Assembly: GCA_937139475.1 (NCBI GenBank)
Contig: CAKZQF010000074.1
Location: forward strand, 1-61,382
DNA: 61,382 bases
Origin: an uncultured Gammaproteobacteria bacterium
Lineage (GTDB): Bacteria; Pseudomonadota; Gammaproteobacteria; Enterobacterales; Psychrobiaceae
Direction of reading: 5' to 3'
Shown here: one piece after another, positions 16,284 through 25,767 of the stretch
Layout of the letters: every line of letters starts with the position of its first letter
Numbering within the stretch: position 1 is the stretch's first letter
Translations under genes and position numbers: made by a program
The notes under the pieces: model-generated
Database searches by the model: none
Told to the model about the DNA's origin: nothing
What the model saw: only the letters and a program-made list of their open reading frames with translations

Positions 16284-17900
16284 ATGCTCCGTCTTTCTCA
16301 CTTTAATCGAAAAACACTCAAAGGCGATATCTTTGGTGCGTTAACATCTACCGTCGTTGCTCTTCCGTTTGCCCTGGCATTTGGTGTTACCTCGGGGGCT
16401 GGTGCAACGGCTGGTATTTATTGTGCGATTTTAACTGGCTTCTTTGCCTCGATGTTTGGCGGTACTAATCAACAGATCACTGGACCTAACACTGGTTTAA
16501 CCGTTGTGATGGCGGCCATTCTGACAAGCTTTGTGGCGCAGTCTCCGGATAATGGCATCGCGGCAGCATTTACCGTGGTGACATTGGCGGGCTTATTTCA
16601 AATGTTATTTGGAGTGCTGAAATTAGGTAAATATTTTACCTTGGTTTCTTACCCTGTAATCTCTGGCTTTACGTCAGGCATTGGGATACTCATCATATTA
16701 TCTCAGTTAGAGCCGTTATTCGGTTTTCCTTTAGCCCAAATGCAATGGTCAATGACTACGCTTACTTCCACTAATACGCTGTTGGGGTTAGCCTGTTTGG
16801 CTTTATTGTTCATATGGCCAGAGCGCTTTAGCCGTGTAGTGCCATCAAGCATTGTGGCGGTATGTTTGGCTACGGCATTTTTTGTTTTTGGTGATGTCGA
16901 GCTACCTGTTGTTGGTGCGATTTCAAGTGAACTACCATCGTTTAATATGCCGGTTTGGGATATGGCGTTAGCCGGTGAGATGATTAAATCAGCGCTGTTG
17001 CTCGCGACCTTAAGTACCCTCGATTCGTTAATGACGTCTTTAACGGTAGATAGTATTAGCAATGATTTTCACGACTCTGATCAAGAGCTCGTTGGTCAAG
17101 GCATAGCCAATATGATCGCAGGATTGTTTGGTGCACTGCCCGGCGGTGGTGCCACCATGCGTACCATGACGAACTTACGCGCTGGTGGTACAACCCCATT
17201 ATCCGGTATGCTGCATGCGTTATTTATCTTAGCTATTGTAATGTGGGCAGGGGATTTTACTGCGTATATTCCAATTGCGGTGTTAGCGGCGATTTTAACC
17301 AATGTTGGCCTTAATATCATCGATTGGAATTTCCTCAAGCGTATTCACCAGATACCGTTATTTAGTGTTGGTTTGATGCTCTCTACCATGGTGATGTCGG
17401 TGGCGATAGATTTGGTAACCGCTGTGCTTATCGGGGTGTTCTTGGCGAACTTGGTGACCATTAGGCGTATGTCAGAAATACAACTTGATAACTTAAAGCT
17501 GTATAGCGAAGGCGACTGTGAGTGTTTGCCACAGCATGAGCAAGTTGTGTTTAAAAAGATCGCTCAACGCACTGTGTTATTAACTATTTCTGGGCCAATT
17601 GGTTTCGGTGTCGCGCGCGGATTAAAACAAAGTGTTTCACAATTAAAAAGTGGTCAAACCCTGTTAATTGATTTTACTGATGCGCGCCTTGTCGGGATCA
17701 CCAGTACTATCGCAATTGAAGAGATTATTGTTAGTAGTATGCAGAAAGGCCAACAGGTTTTATTAGCGAGTGTGTGCCAACGCGTGCGCCAAGATCTTGA
17801 GCAGATAAAAGCGATGAAGCATATTGCCCCCGAGCATATCTTCTATACTCGCTTAGATGCATTGAACTACATTGCCTATGCTTCAAAGGCTAAAGCTTAA
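16284..17900 (+). CDS. SulP family anion transporter with C-terminal STAS domain
   Basis: 538 residues. The N-terminal transport domain has about 12-14 membrane segments and family blocks GDIFGALTSTVVALPFALAFG, QITGPNTGLTVVMAA, and the NMIAGLFGALPGGGATMRTMTNLRAGG segment. A cytoplasmic STAS domain follows from about residue 420. SulP proteins move sulphate, bicarbonate or other anions, usually with Na+ or H+. The substrate cannot be read from the sequence, and no carbonic anhydrase or sulphate-assimilation gene is adjacent. Single gene with AGGA-like ribosome site (TTAGGATATT). Confidence 0.9.
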   Translation: MLRLSHFNRKTLKGDIFGALTSTVVALPFALAFGVTSGAGATAGIYCAILTGFFASMFGGTNQQITGPNTGLTVVMAAILTSFVAQSPDNGIAAAFTVVTLAGLFQMLFGVLKLGKYFTLVSYPVISGFTSGIGILIILSQLEPLFGFPLAQMQWSMTTLTSTNTLLGLACLALLFIWPERFSRVVPSSIVAVCLATAFFVFGDVELPVVGAISSELPSFNMPVWDMALAGEMIKSALLLATLSTLDSLMTSLTVDSISNDFHDSDQELVGQGIANMIAGLFGALPGGGATMRTMTNLRAGGTTPLSGMLHALFILAIVMWAGDFTAYIPIAVLAAILTNVGLNIIDWNFLKRIHQIPLFSVGLMLSTMVMSVAIDLVTAVLIGVFLANLVTIRRMSEIQLDNLKLYSEGDCECLPQHEQVVFKKIAQRTVLLTISGPIGFGVARGLKQSVSQLKSGQTLLIDFTDARLVGITSTIAIEEIIVSSMQKGQQVLLASVCQRVRQDLEQIKAMKHIAPEHIFYTRLDALNYIAYASKAKA

Positions 17901-18009
17901 TTTAGACTTAACACTTTGAAAATAAAGAAGTGGTAGTTATTGCAAAGTTCAACTATATTTACACCAAACGTCACGGTGGCGTCTAGTTGAGTTTTATAGG
18001 ATTAAAACA

Positions 18010-18168
18010 ATGAAAAAGTTATTAGGATTATCATTTGCCCTTATATTTATGGTGGGTTGTGCTCCAGAGATTGGTAGCGAAGAGTGGTGTGCCCAGCTAA
18101 AAGAAAAACCAAAGGGTGATTGGACTGCTACTGAAGCAAAAGACTTTGCAAAGCATTGTATCTTTTAA
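18010..18168 (+). CDS. DUF3012 small lipoprotein
   Basis: 52 residues. The N-terminal signal MKKLLGLSFALIFMVGC has a lipobox-like MVGC with the lipid-carrying Cys17. The mature part has the DUF3012 signature: APE-GSEEWC, KEKPKGDWTA and a C-terminal AKHCIF. It should be anchored in the outer or inner membrane; its function is unknown. It is short, but signature and signal make it a convincing gene. A terminator follows directly. Confidence 0.85.
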   Translation: MKKLLGLSFALIFMVGCAPEIGSEEWCAQLKEKPKGDWTATEAKDFAKHCIF

Positions 18169-18187
18169 GCGGCGTTAGCACACAGAC

Positions 18188-18221
18188 AAGCTGAGCTGAT
18201 TAAAATCGCTCAGCTTTTTTT
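18188..18221 (+). terminator. Rho-independent terminator of the DUF3012 gene
   Basis: AAGCTGAGC (18188-18196) pairs with GCTCAGCTT (18208-18216), followed by a run of T to 18221. Its right arm overlaps the last codons of the convergent ribbon-helix-helix gene. Confidence 0.88.
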
Positions 18222-18554
18222 GTCTTTGGGCTGTTCCTTTTCTTCAAGTAGCCCGACTACGCCGTTTGAGCTTGCACTATCAACTAGTAGCCTAACTAGT
18301 TTGGATTTGTTTACCCCAGTTTCTTGCGTCAATTTGTTTAGTTGAACAATACATTTTTGACTCAGTGAAAAGGTTGCATGCTTAGTACGTTTTTTCTTTT
18401 TCCTGGTGCTGGCTTTGTTAGGTAAAACATCGCCAGGCTTATCAAGCACTGATTGGCCTTGGCTATAAGCGGTTGCATCGTTGATAAACTCTTCGACGCT
18501 GAGTTTTTTTACCGTTTTCGTTTTTTTCTTTTTCTTAAGATCAGCTAAACTCAT
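18210..18554 (-). CDS. Lys-rich protein with C-terminal ribbon-helix-helix domain, ParA partner
   Basis: 114 residues. The N terminus is very basic (MSLADLKKKKKTKTVKK), followed by a disordered linker with a second basic stretch (RKKKKRTKH). The C-terminal segment ATFSLSQKCIVQLNKLTQETGVNKSKLVRLLVDSA has strand-helix-helix form. The gene overlaps the end of the ParA gene by 14 bp, so the two are translationally coupled. A small basic DNA-binding partner after ParA is the layout of plasmid partition and of some ParA-like positioning systems; the free basic N terminus could stimulate the ATPase. The function is inferred from context. Confidence 0.75.
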   Translation of the reverse strand: MSLADLKKKKKTKTVKKLSVEEFINDATAYSQGQSVLDKPGDVLPNKASTRKKKKRTKHATFSLSQKCIVQLNKLTQETGVNKSKLVRLLVDSASSNGVVGLLEEKEQPKDKKS

Positions 18555-19209
18555 ATCGATTATCCGGTTTCATGGCAAGTAACTCTTGCGCAATCGCAAT
18601 AATTTCTAATGACGCTTTTCCTTTAGGGTCTAGTTCTAATACTGATTTTCCATCTTCTTCACTGTCATCGTATATATTACGGCTGTAGGTAATAGCATCT
18701 AATACATTGATACCATAGGAGTTGCACACTTCCTTAGCTTCTAGTATACGTCCTGCTTGATTTGGTAATGATGGACATTGGGTCATCACAAATGATGCGT
18801 TCATTTTGGGATTAACCATTTTACATGTTGATAAAATGTCTTCCATATGAGGGACTGTCTTAATATCACGACGTTTAGGACGCAGCGGGATAATGACTTG
18901 GTCCGCGACTGACATTGATGCGCGTAGCGCTAGATTGTCTTGTCCACCACAATCAATGATTAAGTAATCATAGTTGCGCTCCAGGCTAAGTAAATCATTA
19001 CGTATCTTGCCGTATAACTGAATGCAGTTTATTTGCGATAAACTTTCATCGTTATTACGTGCCTGGATCCAGTCAGATGTCGTGCGTTGAGGATCACAAT
19101 CAACCATCAGCACACTTGAATTTTGGTGCTGGGCAAAATACACCGCAAGGTTTTGTGCTAAACAACTCTTGCCACTGCCACCTTTTTCACCACCTACTAA
19201 TAATATCAT
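18541..19209 (-). CDS. ParA/MinD-family ATPase
   Basis: 222 residues. The deviant Walker A is GGEKGGSGKSCLAQN with Lys9 as the signature lysine and Lys14 in the P-loop; Walker A' is MVDCDPQRTTSDW, and YDYLIIDCGGQDNLALR is the Walker B region. The short form, without an N-terminal helix-turn-helix, is like small plasmid ParA, or cargo-positioning ParA proteins. It lies 2 bp from the PilZ gene and overlaps a ribbon-helix-helix gene. Candidate jobs are plasmid-type partition of a DNA site, or placement of a protein cluster such as the chemoreceptor array. Confidence 0.88.
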   Translation of the reverse strand: MILLVGGEKGGSGKSCLAQNLAVYFAQHQNSSVLMVDCDPQRTTSDWIQARNNDESLSQINCIQLYGKIRNDLLSLERNYDYLIIDCGGQDNLALRASMSVADQVIIPLRPKRRDIKTVPHMEDILSTCKMVNPKMNASFVMTQCPSLPNQAGRILEAKEVCNSYGINVLDAITYSRNIYDDSEEDGKSVLELDPKGKASLEIIAIAQELLAMKPDNRYEFS

Positions 19210-19211
19210 CT

Positions 19212-19553
19212 TTACTCCGTTTCCAGTTTGCTCAATTCATCAGATTGAAAGATAAGCCCAATGTTATACCAACCTGAATCTTGGACATTACAGCGCAGTA
19301 CTTTTACTGAATAGGCCGGGCATGACTCGTCTCTTGGGTTGGTTTGTATCTTAATAAAAGAGCCGACTTCCAGTGGCTCGTCATTGTTAATTGAGATACC
19401 ACCATTACTTATATCAAGGCAACTAACGTATTTAATTTTTTCTTCGCCTTGAGAGTTTTTGATAAAGATTGCGACAAGTTCATTTTCCATATCCAGGCGC
19501 AGGGAACTACGGCGTTCTTGTTCAATCGTTGATGTTGAAAAATTATCTGTCAT
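19212..19553 (-). CDS. PilZ-domain protein, probable c-di-GMP effector
   Basis: 113 residues, a stand-alone PilZ domain. The RxxxR motif is at Arg15/Arg19 (RRSSLR) and the (D/N)xSxxG motif at Asp47-Gly52 (DISNGG), both needed for c-di-GMP binding. It lies 2 bp upstream of the ParA gene on the same strand and 141 bp downstream of a chemoreceptor gene, suggesting a link between c-di-GMP and positioning or motility. Output partner unknown. Confidence 0.88.
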   Translation of the reverse strand: MTDNFSTSTIEQERRSSLRLDMENELVAIFIKNSQGEEKIKYVSCLDISNGGISINNDEPLEVGSFIKIQTNPRDESCPAYSVKVLRCNVQDSGWYNIGLIFQSDELSKLETE

Positions 19554-19694
19554 CTGATGATATCTCTACCAAAAAGTTAATATTAATTAATCATACCCTT
19601 AGTAGGTAGATAAGGCTAGCCGCCTGTTAATTTTAATGAAAAAGTACCAGTTTTGCTGGAGGTAAACAAGCGTTATTGCAAAGTATTTTACTAA

Positions 19695-21719
19695 CTAAGT
19701 ATTGACCATTGATTCAAGCTCTCCGGCTCGTCGGGTACTGCTTTCACTGACGCTTTGAGCCATCGCCACGACTTCACTAATGCTGTTGCTGACACTCTTA
19801 GACGCGCTCGATGCCTCGTCTGTATTTCCGGCTATTTCCGCTGTTACTGTTGATTGTTGTTTTGACGTTGTCGCAATCGTTTCAACCTTTATTGCCACAT
19901 CTTGTGCGCGCTCAATAATCTGTTTTAATACGTCAGACACATTGCTTGAGAGCTCAATACCCTGTGTCACTTTATCGCGACCACTATCAATACTCGCCAC
20001 CGCAATATTGGTATCGCTGCGCATTGACTCAATCGCTTTCTCTACATCGCCAGTCGCCTCGGTTGTACGGCTAGCCAACTGTCTTACTTCATCGGCGACA
20101 ACCGCAAACCCACGCCCCTGCTCTCCTGCGCGAGCGGCTTCAATAGCAGCGTTTAGCGCTAACAAATTTGTTTGCTCTGCAATACCTCGAATAACACCTA
20201 ATATGCCTTCAATTTGTTTACTTTGTGAGCTCAATGACTCAATGGAGTTAGCACTTTCATTAAACGCTTCACTGATGGCATTCATTTGAGATAATGAATT
20301 GTCCACTAAATCACCACCTTGCTCCGCAATCTTTAATGACTCTTCTGCACTCTGGGCTGCTTCTACGCTGTGATTTGAAACTTCAGTTGCTGATGCAGAT
20401 AGCTCTTCGATCGCCGATGCAACAAGTGTCATTTGTTGTACCTGCAAGGTAATATTGTCAGACATATTGGTGTTTGCATGAAATATGTTTTGCGCATCGA
20501 CTGAGACTGTTTTCATTGATTGGGCGGTGGTCGCTAACGTTTTCTTTAACGAGTTACTCATGGTGTTAACTGCTTGCGTTAATTCGCTTATCTCGTCATG
20601 TCCATTGACCTTTAATTCAGGCGTTGCAAGGTTATTATCCGCTATCTTCCGTGCCTTGCTTAGAATAGGAAGTAAACGGTTAAGCAAGTTGTTGCTAAAC
20701 CAAATAGCGATAATGATTGAAATTATTAGCGATAGGATGCCACTGCCGATCAAACTGGCATATTGCTCAGTTTCTGTTTGCGCCAGTAAATTAAGGTCAT
20801 TATCTAATAAGCTATCTTGAGAGCGGCGCATCTGACTTAATGTGTTCAGAGCCAGGTTTGCTTGCGGCGCCGCTTTATTACCTAAAATGTGATTGGCTTG
20901 GTTCCAATCCGGGGCATCTCTTAAACTAAACATTTGCAGGGGGAGCGTTGAAAACTCTTCCCGCACAGATTGATATTGCTGCCAAACCTCACGCTGCTTA
21001 GCGGTAAATAAATTAATATATTTAGCATTTATTTGATCGTGGCGTAGTTGATTAATCGCCCATTTTTCTTTGAAACTCTGTTTGAATGTTGGGGCGCCTG
21101 AAAGAAGGTAAGCACGAATATTTGCCAAGCCAATAGCGAAAGAACCGCGTGAATCTGCCAATAACTTAAGTAATAACTTGCGTTCAGTGGTGGCGCTTAA
21201 TGTTGATTCTATATCTATTATTTGTGTTATATCCGCCATTATTTTACTCGCCCGTGGTGCCGCTTGCGTGAGTAACAGTTGGTAAGCAGGAATATTTTCT
21301 GGGGACTGGGCTATGTCTTCGACTTCTTGTTGGGCCTGTCTAAATGCCGCCAGGTCCTGTTTTAATGTCGACAGCATTTTAACATTATTAGGTTCGGTCC
21401 AATATTTGGCGCTTTTATCAAATGCTGCTAAATTTTTATCTATTGTTTTCCACGCATCAAGTCGTTGTTTTTTCATGGTTTGGGCTTTTTGAGGAATGTT
21501 GCCAAGGAGCATATAGCCACGCAGCGCGGCTAATGATTGATTAATTCCATTAGCAATATCTTTGCCTGCATTAACGTTAGCAAAGCGTAATTGGGCTATG
21601 CGTTGGTTAATGTCGTGGACTTTAGAGACGCTGTATAGGTTAAATGAGGTGGAGATTAATAGCAGGAGAAAAATACCACCAAAACTAATGGCGAGTTTGG
21701 TACGCAATGACATATTCAT
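19695..21719 (-). CDS. Methyl-accepting chemotaxis protein with helical periplasmic sensor
   Basis: 674 residues from the chosen start. Membrane segment 1 is near residues 8-28 and segment 2 near 323-342. Between them lies a long all-helical domain with two similar modules (each with a [12 protein letters not shown] / [12 protein letters not shown] motif), like the helical bimodular sensor type. A HAMP domain follows, and then the signalling hairpin [20 protein letters not shown]. It binds an unknown small ligand and controls CheA. Start: AGGAAGG five nt upstream marks the ATG at 21717-21719; the frame is open to 21782. Confidence 0.92.
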   Translation of the reverse strand: MNMSLRTKLAISFGGIFLLLLISTSFNLYSVSKVHDINQRIAQLRFANVNAGKDIANGINQSLAALRGYMLLGNIPQKAQTMKKQRLDAWKTIDKNLAAFDKSAKYWTEPNNVKMLSTLKQDLAAFRQAQQEVEDIAQSPENIPAYQLLLTQAAPRASKIMADITQIIDIESTLSATTERKLLLKLLADSRGSFAIGLANIRAYLLSGAPTFKQSFKEKWAINQLRHDQINAKYINLFTAKQREVWQQYQSVREEFSTLPLQMFSLRDAPDWNQANHILGNKAAPQANLALNTLSQMRRSQDSLLDNDLNLLAQTETEQYASLIGSGILSLIISIIIAIWFSNNLLNRLLPILSKARKIADNNLATPELKVNGHDEISELTQAVNTMSNSLKKTLATTAQSMKTVSVDAQNIFHANTNMSDNITLQVQQMTLVASAIEELSASATEVSNHSVEAAQSAEESLKIAEQGGDLVDNSLSQMNAISEAFNESANSIESLSSQSKQIEGILGVIRGIAEQTNLLALNAAIEAARAGEQGRGFAVVADEVRQLASRTTEATGDVEKAIESMRSDTNIAVASIDSGRDKVTQGIELSSNVSDVLKQIIERAQDVAIKVETIATTSKQQSTVTAEIAGNTDEASSASKSVSNSISEVVAMAQSVSESSTRRAGELESMVNT

Positions 21720-21980
21720 GAACCTTCCTGGTTTCCTATGTTGGTTAATATTTAATCTAAAGGACATGTGTTGATAAGGCAATTAAAAAATAGACAATAC
21801 CTACTAATGTTTAATATTTTGTACTACTTTCGTTGTTTTTGGTGGCGCCGATAAAGTTAATCTTTTTTGCTTATTCATTATTGACTTACTTGTCTCGCTT
21901 GTTAACTTGTTTTACCTTAAAATAACTATTCAGAGCTTGGTATCTTTACCAGTAGACTCAGTTTTTTGAGGAGCACTCCA

Positions 21981-23432
21981 ATCGATTCGAAAGCATGGAT
22001 CGCAAAATTAAGCGATCAAGAGTTGCCAGCATTGGCATCAACGGTTAGGGCCTTATCCCGTCTGTCGCAAGATGATTTAACTGCACTATCGGATATTGGT
22101 AACTCAATCATTCATGATTCTGCACTAACATCTAGTATTTTAAAGGTTGCAAATCAGACATCTCGCCATAAGTCTGGCTCTGTTACGACAGTGAGCCGTG
22201 CCTGTGTGGTGTTAGGGTTTAAAAAACTGCGAAATATTTGTATCACCGTTAAATTACTTGGCGGCTTATTAAAAAACGCCACCTTGAATAAAGCGGTGTA
22301 TATCGAGTTGCTAAAGTTGATGTCACAATCATTCCATGCCGCGATGTTGGCAAAAATGATGTTGGCCAATTATGACGAAGATACCCAGGAAGAAGTCTTT
22401 ATCGCCACATTATTGACTCACTTGGGAGAGAGTGCTTTTTGGAGCATGGGTGGCGAGCTTACTGAGAAACTGGAAATTCGGCTGCGCCGGGTGACTGATG
22501 CCAGTCAACGAAAAGCGATTGTGAAGGAGCAATTAGGCGCTAGTTTTGAAGAGCTTAATCAAGGGCTGGCAAAAGCTTGGCGTTTAAGTGATGTACTGAT
22601 TAAATCAATGGATGACTCACAGACGCGCACACCTGAATTACAGGTGATTCAACTTGCTGATGATGCGAGTCGTTGTTTTGCTGATAAAAGTGCTCTACCA
22701 AGCCACAGAAATGAACTCATTGAGCGTATCGCTAAGCAATTGAAGCTGGATAAGCGTCAGGCCGTTAAGCGTATCAACCGTTGTCAGTCTGATACGACTG
22801 AAATGCTAGATAGTCTTGGTATTGCGGTATTAAAACAGTTCATCTACAAGCAAGATGTTAGCTATATTGAATTAAATAGCCCTGACGTTGAAGAGATAGA
22901 TAATAGCGCTCAAGCCCCGTCTATAGACCCGTTGACGCAGCTGAAATGGTTGCGTGAGTTGACCATGCTATCGACTAAGAGAATAAGCTTGAATCAAGCC
23001 ATTCAATTAAGCATAGAAGCACTAACGAAAACGCTGAATATGGATAAAGTCCTGCTATTGATGGCTGACAAGAATCAGCACGCGCTGGTACCACGCTTTC
23101 ACAATGATGGCTGTGATCGACAAATAATTACCAGTTTTAGGATTGCGCTATCTGATCAGGACAGTGTGTTTACATTGATGCAACAAGAGTTGCTACCGAT
23201 CTGGATACGAGAAAATGTTGGCGAACGTTATAAGCGTTTAATAAGCAGTGAACTTAAACGCGTTGTGTCGGCAAAGGGGTACTTTTTGGCACCACTGGTG
23301 ATTAACAATAAATGTGTTGGCTATTTTTATCTGGATAAAAGCGTTAGCAATAAAAGCTTAACTAATGATGATTTTGAAGTGTTTGAGCACTTTACTGTGC
23401 TTACATCACTATGTCTGTCTTCGATGACATAA
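21981..23432 (+). CDS. HDOD-domain protein with C-terminal GAF-like domain; probable ATC start
   Basis: About 483 residues. The N-terminal HDOD domain has LPALASTVRALSRL, IIHDSALTSSILKVANQ and TVSRACVVLGFKKLRNI; it lacks a clear phosphohydrolase HD pair, as is normal for HDOD. The C-terminal part (about 320-483) is GAF-like. Such proteins act in signalling and motility networks. Start: no ATG or GTG lies in frame near the beginning. The perfect GAGGAG at 21968-21973 sits 7 nt before an in-frame ATC (21981-21983), giving M-DSKAWIAKL. The alternative TTG at 21966 would overlap this ribosome site. A terminator follows. A GCCGATAA box at 21847-21854 is noted separately. Confidence 0.82.
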   Translation: MDSKAWIAKLSDQELPALASTVRALSRLSQDDLTALSDIGNSIIHDSALTSSILKVANQTSRHKSGSVTTVSRACVVLGFKKLRNICITVKLLGGLLKNATLNKAVYIELLKLMSQSFHAAMLAKMMLANYDEDTQEEVFIATLLTHLGESAFWSMGGELTEKLEIRLRRVTDASQRKAIVKEQLGASFEELNQGLAKAWRLSDVLIKSMDDSQTRTPELQVIQLADDASRCFADKSALPSHRNELIERIAKQLKLDKRQAVKRINRCQSDTTEMLDSLGIAVLKQFIYKQDVSYIELNSPDVEEIDNSAQAPSIDPLTQLKWLRELTMLSTKRISLNQAIQLSIEALTKTLNMDKVLLLMADKNQHALVPRFHNDGCDRQIITSFRIALSDQDSVFTLMQQELLPIWIRENVGERYKRLISSELKRVVSAKGYFLAPLVINNKCVGYFYLDKSVSNKSLTNDDFEVFEHFTVLTSLCLSSMT

Positions 23433-23460
23433 AAAACACCAGCATGATAATGCTGGTGTT
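23431..23460. terminator. Terminator between the HDOD gene and the liu operon end
   Basis: AACACCAGCAT (23435-23445), GATA loop, ATGCTGGTGTT (23450-23460). The T-rich tail is on the minus strand, so it mainly ends the liu/CoA-transferase transcript, and may serve both directions. Confidence 0.88.
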
Positions 23461-23492
23461 ATTACTGGTTGATTCTTTTAGCTAGAACGAGC

Positions 23493-24149
23493 TTAAACAG
23501 CCATCACAGCAACATTGTCTGGGACAATGAGTTTACCCGCTGTCTTTTCGATAATTTCTTCAACGCTAACATCTGGCGCGCGCTCTAGAAGATGGAAAGC
23601 ACCGTCTTTTATTTCAAGTACCGCTAAGTCGGTAACCACTTTCTTAATACATTGAGCGCCAGTTAAGGGTAGGGTGCAGGCATCCAAAATTTTTGAATTT
23701 CCTTTTTTATCAGCATGCATCATGGTAACGATAATATTATCTGCACCGGCCACTAAATCCATCGCGCCGCCCATGCCTTTAATAAGCTTGCCAGGGATCA
23801 TCCATGAAGCAATGTTACCGTTAACATCAACTTCAAATGCGCCAAGTACGGTTAAATCGACATGGCCGCCACGGATCATCGCAAAGCTCTCTGCTGATGA
23901 AAATAGTGAGGCGCCTGTTGCCATCGTCACTGTTTGCTTACCAGCATTGATAAGATCTGCATCGACTTCATCTTCAGTGGGGAATTGCCCCATGCCTAAC
24001 AAGCCATTTTCCGATTGCAACATCACTTCCATGCCATCAGGAATATAGTTTGCTACTAGCGTTGGAATACCAATGCCAAGGTTAACGTAAAAGCCGTCTT
24101 GAAGTTCTTGAGCAATACGCTTTGCGATTTGTTCTCTTGATAATGCCAT
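23493..24149 (-). CDS. scoB: 3-oxoacid CoA-transferase subunit B
   Basis: 218 residues. The N-terminal region YVNLGIGIPTLVANY and the catalytic glutamate in QSENGLLG (Glu47), which forms the CoA thioester intermediate, define subunit B. Paired with subunit A (3 bp upstream), it moves CoA from succinyl-CoA or another donor to acetoacetate. At the end of the liu operon it would activate acetoacetate released by HMG-CoA lyase. Exact donor specificity cannot be read. Confidence 0.93.
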   Translation of the reverse strand: MALSREQIAKRIAQELQDGFYVNLGIGIPTLVANYIPDGMEVMLQSENGLLGMGQFPTEDEVDADLINAGKQTVTMATGASLFSSAESFAMIRGGHVDLTVLGAFEVDVNGNIASWMIPGKLIKGMGGAMDLVAGADNIIVTMMHADKKGNSKILDACTLPLTGAQCIKKVVTDLAVLEIKDGAFHLLERAPDVSVEEIIEKTAGKLIVPDNVAVMAV

Positions 24150-24152
24150 GGT

Positions 24153-24854
24153 TTATCCCTCTCTCACTGTGCGTTGCTCGATACGTTTTTCAAAGGTGCC
24201 TTTTATTACCCGATCAACATAAATGCCCGGTGTGTGGATATGATGAGGGTCAAGCTCACCGGCTTCAACAATCTCTTCCACCTCAACCACGGTAATTTTC
24301 CCTGCGGTAGCCATCATCGGGTTAAAGTTCATGGCGGTATTGCGATAAATCAAATTGCCCATGGTGTCAGCTTTCCATGCTTTAACCAATGCAAAATCGC
24401 TGGTTAAAGAAGGCTCAAGCACATAGTTTCGGCCATCTATTTCGCGCGTTTCTTTACCTTCAGCAACGGGCGTCCCATAACCAGTGGCGGTAAAAAATGC
24501 CGGAATGCCAGCACCGCCAGCACGGATTTTTTCAGCCAGCGTGCCCTGCGGGGTAAGCACTACTTCAAGCTCGCCTGATAACATTTGCTTTTCAAACAAG
24601 GCATTTTCGCCAACATAAGAGGCATAAATTTTGGCAATTTGTTGCTGTTGCAGCAACAGACCCAGGCCGAAATCATCAACTCCCGCATTGTTAGAAATAC
24701 AGGTTAATCCTTTAACCCCCATATCACGCATTTTTATAATCAGATTTTCAGGGATGCCACATAAACCAAAACCACCCACCATTAACGTCATATTATCCGT
24801 TAATCCTGCCAGTGCTTCGTCGTAGCTTGTTACTACTTTATTTAATCCTGCCAC
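24153..24854 (-). CDS. scoA: 3-oxoacid CoA-transferase subunit A
   Basis: 233 residues. Conserved blocks are [34 protein letters not shown] and [23 protein letters not shown], which form the CoA-binding subunit. GGAGAA-type ribosome site precedes it. It forms a heteromer with the product of the next gene, 3 bp downstream. Placed directly after the HMG-CoA lyase gene (10-bp gap), it uses that enzyme's acetoacetate. Confidence 0.93.
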   Translation of the reverse strand: MAGLNKVVTSYDEALAGLTDNMTLMVGGFGLCGIPENLIIKMRDMGVKGLTCISNNAGVDDFGLGLLLQQQQIAKIYASYVGENALFEKQMLSGELEVVLTPQGTLAEKIRAGGAGIPAFFTATGYGTPVAEGKETREIDGRNYVLEPSLTSDFALVKAWKADTMGNLIYRNTAMNFNPMMATAGKITVVEVEEIVEAGELDPHHIHTPGIYVDRVIKGTFEKRIEQRTVREG

Positions 24855-24864
24855 AGTGTTCTCC

Positions 24865-25764
24865 TTAAACCGACGCCTTTAGCGCCATCGATACTTTTGA
24901 GTTAGGTTGTTTGCCAAGGGCGTCGCTTATCGCCCAGCCAGCTTGGGCCAGCTTATTAATATCAACGCCGTGGGTGATGCCTAAACCATTTAACATATAA
25001 ACAAGCTCTTCAGTGGCGACATTGCCCGATGCTCCTTTGGCATAGGGACAACCGCCAAGGCCGGCAACGGCACTATCAACCACTGACACCCCCATTTGTA
25101 AGGCGCTAAAAATATTAGCTAGTGCCTGACCATAGGTATCATGGAAGTGAACCGCGAGATTATTCATCGGAATTAATTTACCGACTTCTTCAAGCATCGT
25201 CTTTACTACCATAGGAGTACCCACGCCCACGGTATCGCCAAGGCTAATTTCATAACAGCCCATATCAACTAGCGATTTGGCAACCTGTGCTACTTTTTCT
25301 GGCGCGATATCGCCATCATAAGGACAGCCTAATACACAGGAGACATAGCCCCTGACTTTAAGGTTATTAGCCAGGGCTAATTCCATCACTGGCTTGAAGC
25401 GCTCAATAGATTCGCTAATTGAGCAGTTAATATTTTTTTGGCTAAAGGCTTCAGAGGCAGCAGCGAATACAGCAACTTCGTCGGCGCCGGCCGCGATTGC
25501 TGCTTCCAAACCCTTTAAATTAGGCGTTAGTGCCGCATAAGTTACGCCATCTTTACGCTCTATCTGGCTAAATAGCTGCGCGCTATCACCCATTTGAGGC
25601 ACCCATTTGGGGGAGACGAAGCTTCCGGTTTCAACGTAAGTTAGGCCGCTATTACTAAGTGCATTGACCAGCGCAACTTTATCCGAGAGCGACACCTGCT
25701 TTTCATTTTGCAAGCCATCACGTGCGCCTACTTCAACTATTTTTACAAACTGGGGTAAACTCAT
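24865..25764 (-). CDS. liuE: Hydroxymethylglutaryl-CoA lyase
   Basis: 299 residues, HMGL-like TIM barrel. It has [12 protein letters not shown] at the start, the metal ligands in [12 protein letters not shown], and the catalytic Cys loop [20 protein letters not shown]. It splits HMG-CoA into acetyl-CoA and acetoacetate, the last step of leucine breakdown. Three bp downstream of liuD and upstream of the CoA-transferase pair in one operon. Confidence 0.95.
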   Translation of the reverse strand: MSLPQFVKIVEVGARDGLQNEKQVSLSDKVALVNALSNSGLTYVETGSFVSPKWVPQMGDSAQLFSQIERKDGVTYAALTPNLKGLEAAIAAGADEVAVFAAASEAFSQKNINCSISESIERFKPVMELALANNLKVRGYVSCVLGCPYDGDIAPEKVAQVAKSLVDMGCYEISLGDTVGVGTPMVVKTMLEEVGKLIPMNNLAVHFHDTYGQALANIFSALQMGVSVVDSAVAGLGGCPYAKGASGNVATEELVYMLNGLGITHGVDINKLAQAGWAISDALGKQPNSKVSMALKASV

Positions 25765-25767
25765 TGG

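Noticed and set aside
19780..20289. 169-codon plus-strand frame opposite the chemoreceptor signalling domain
   Set aside because: Such long antisense frames are a by-product of codon bias in chemoreceptor genes; the same occurs opposite the second receptor (39043-40059).
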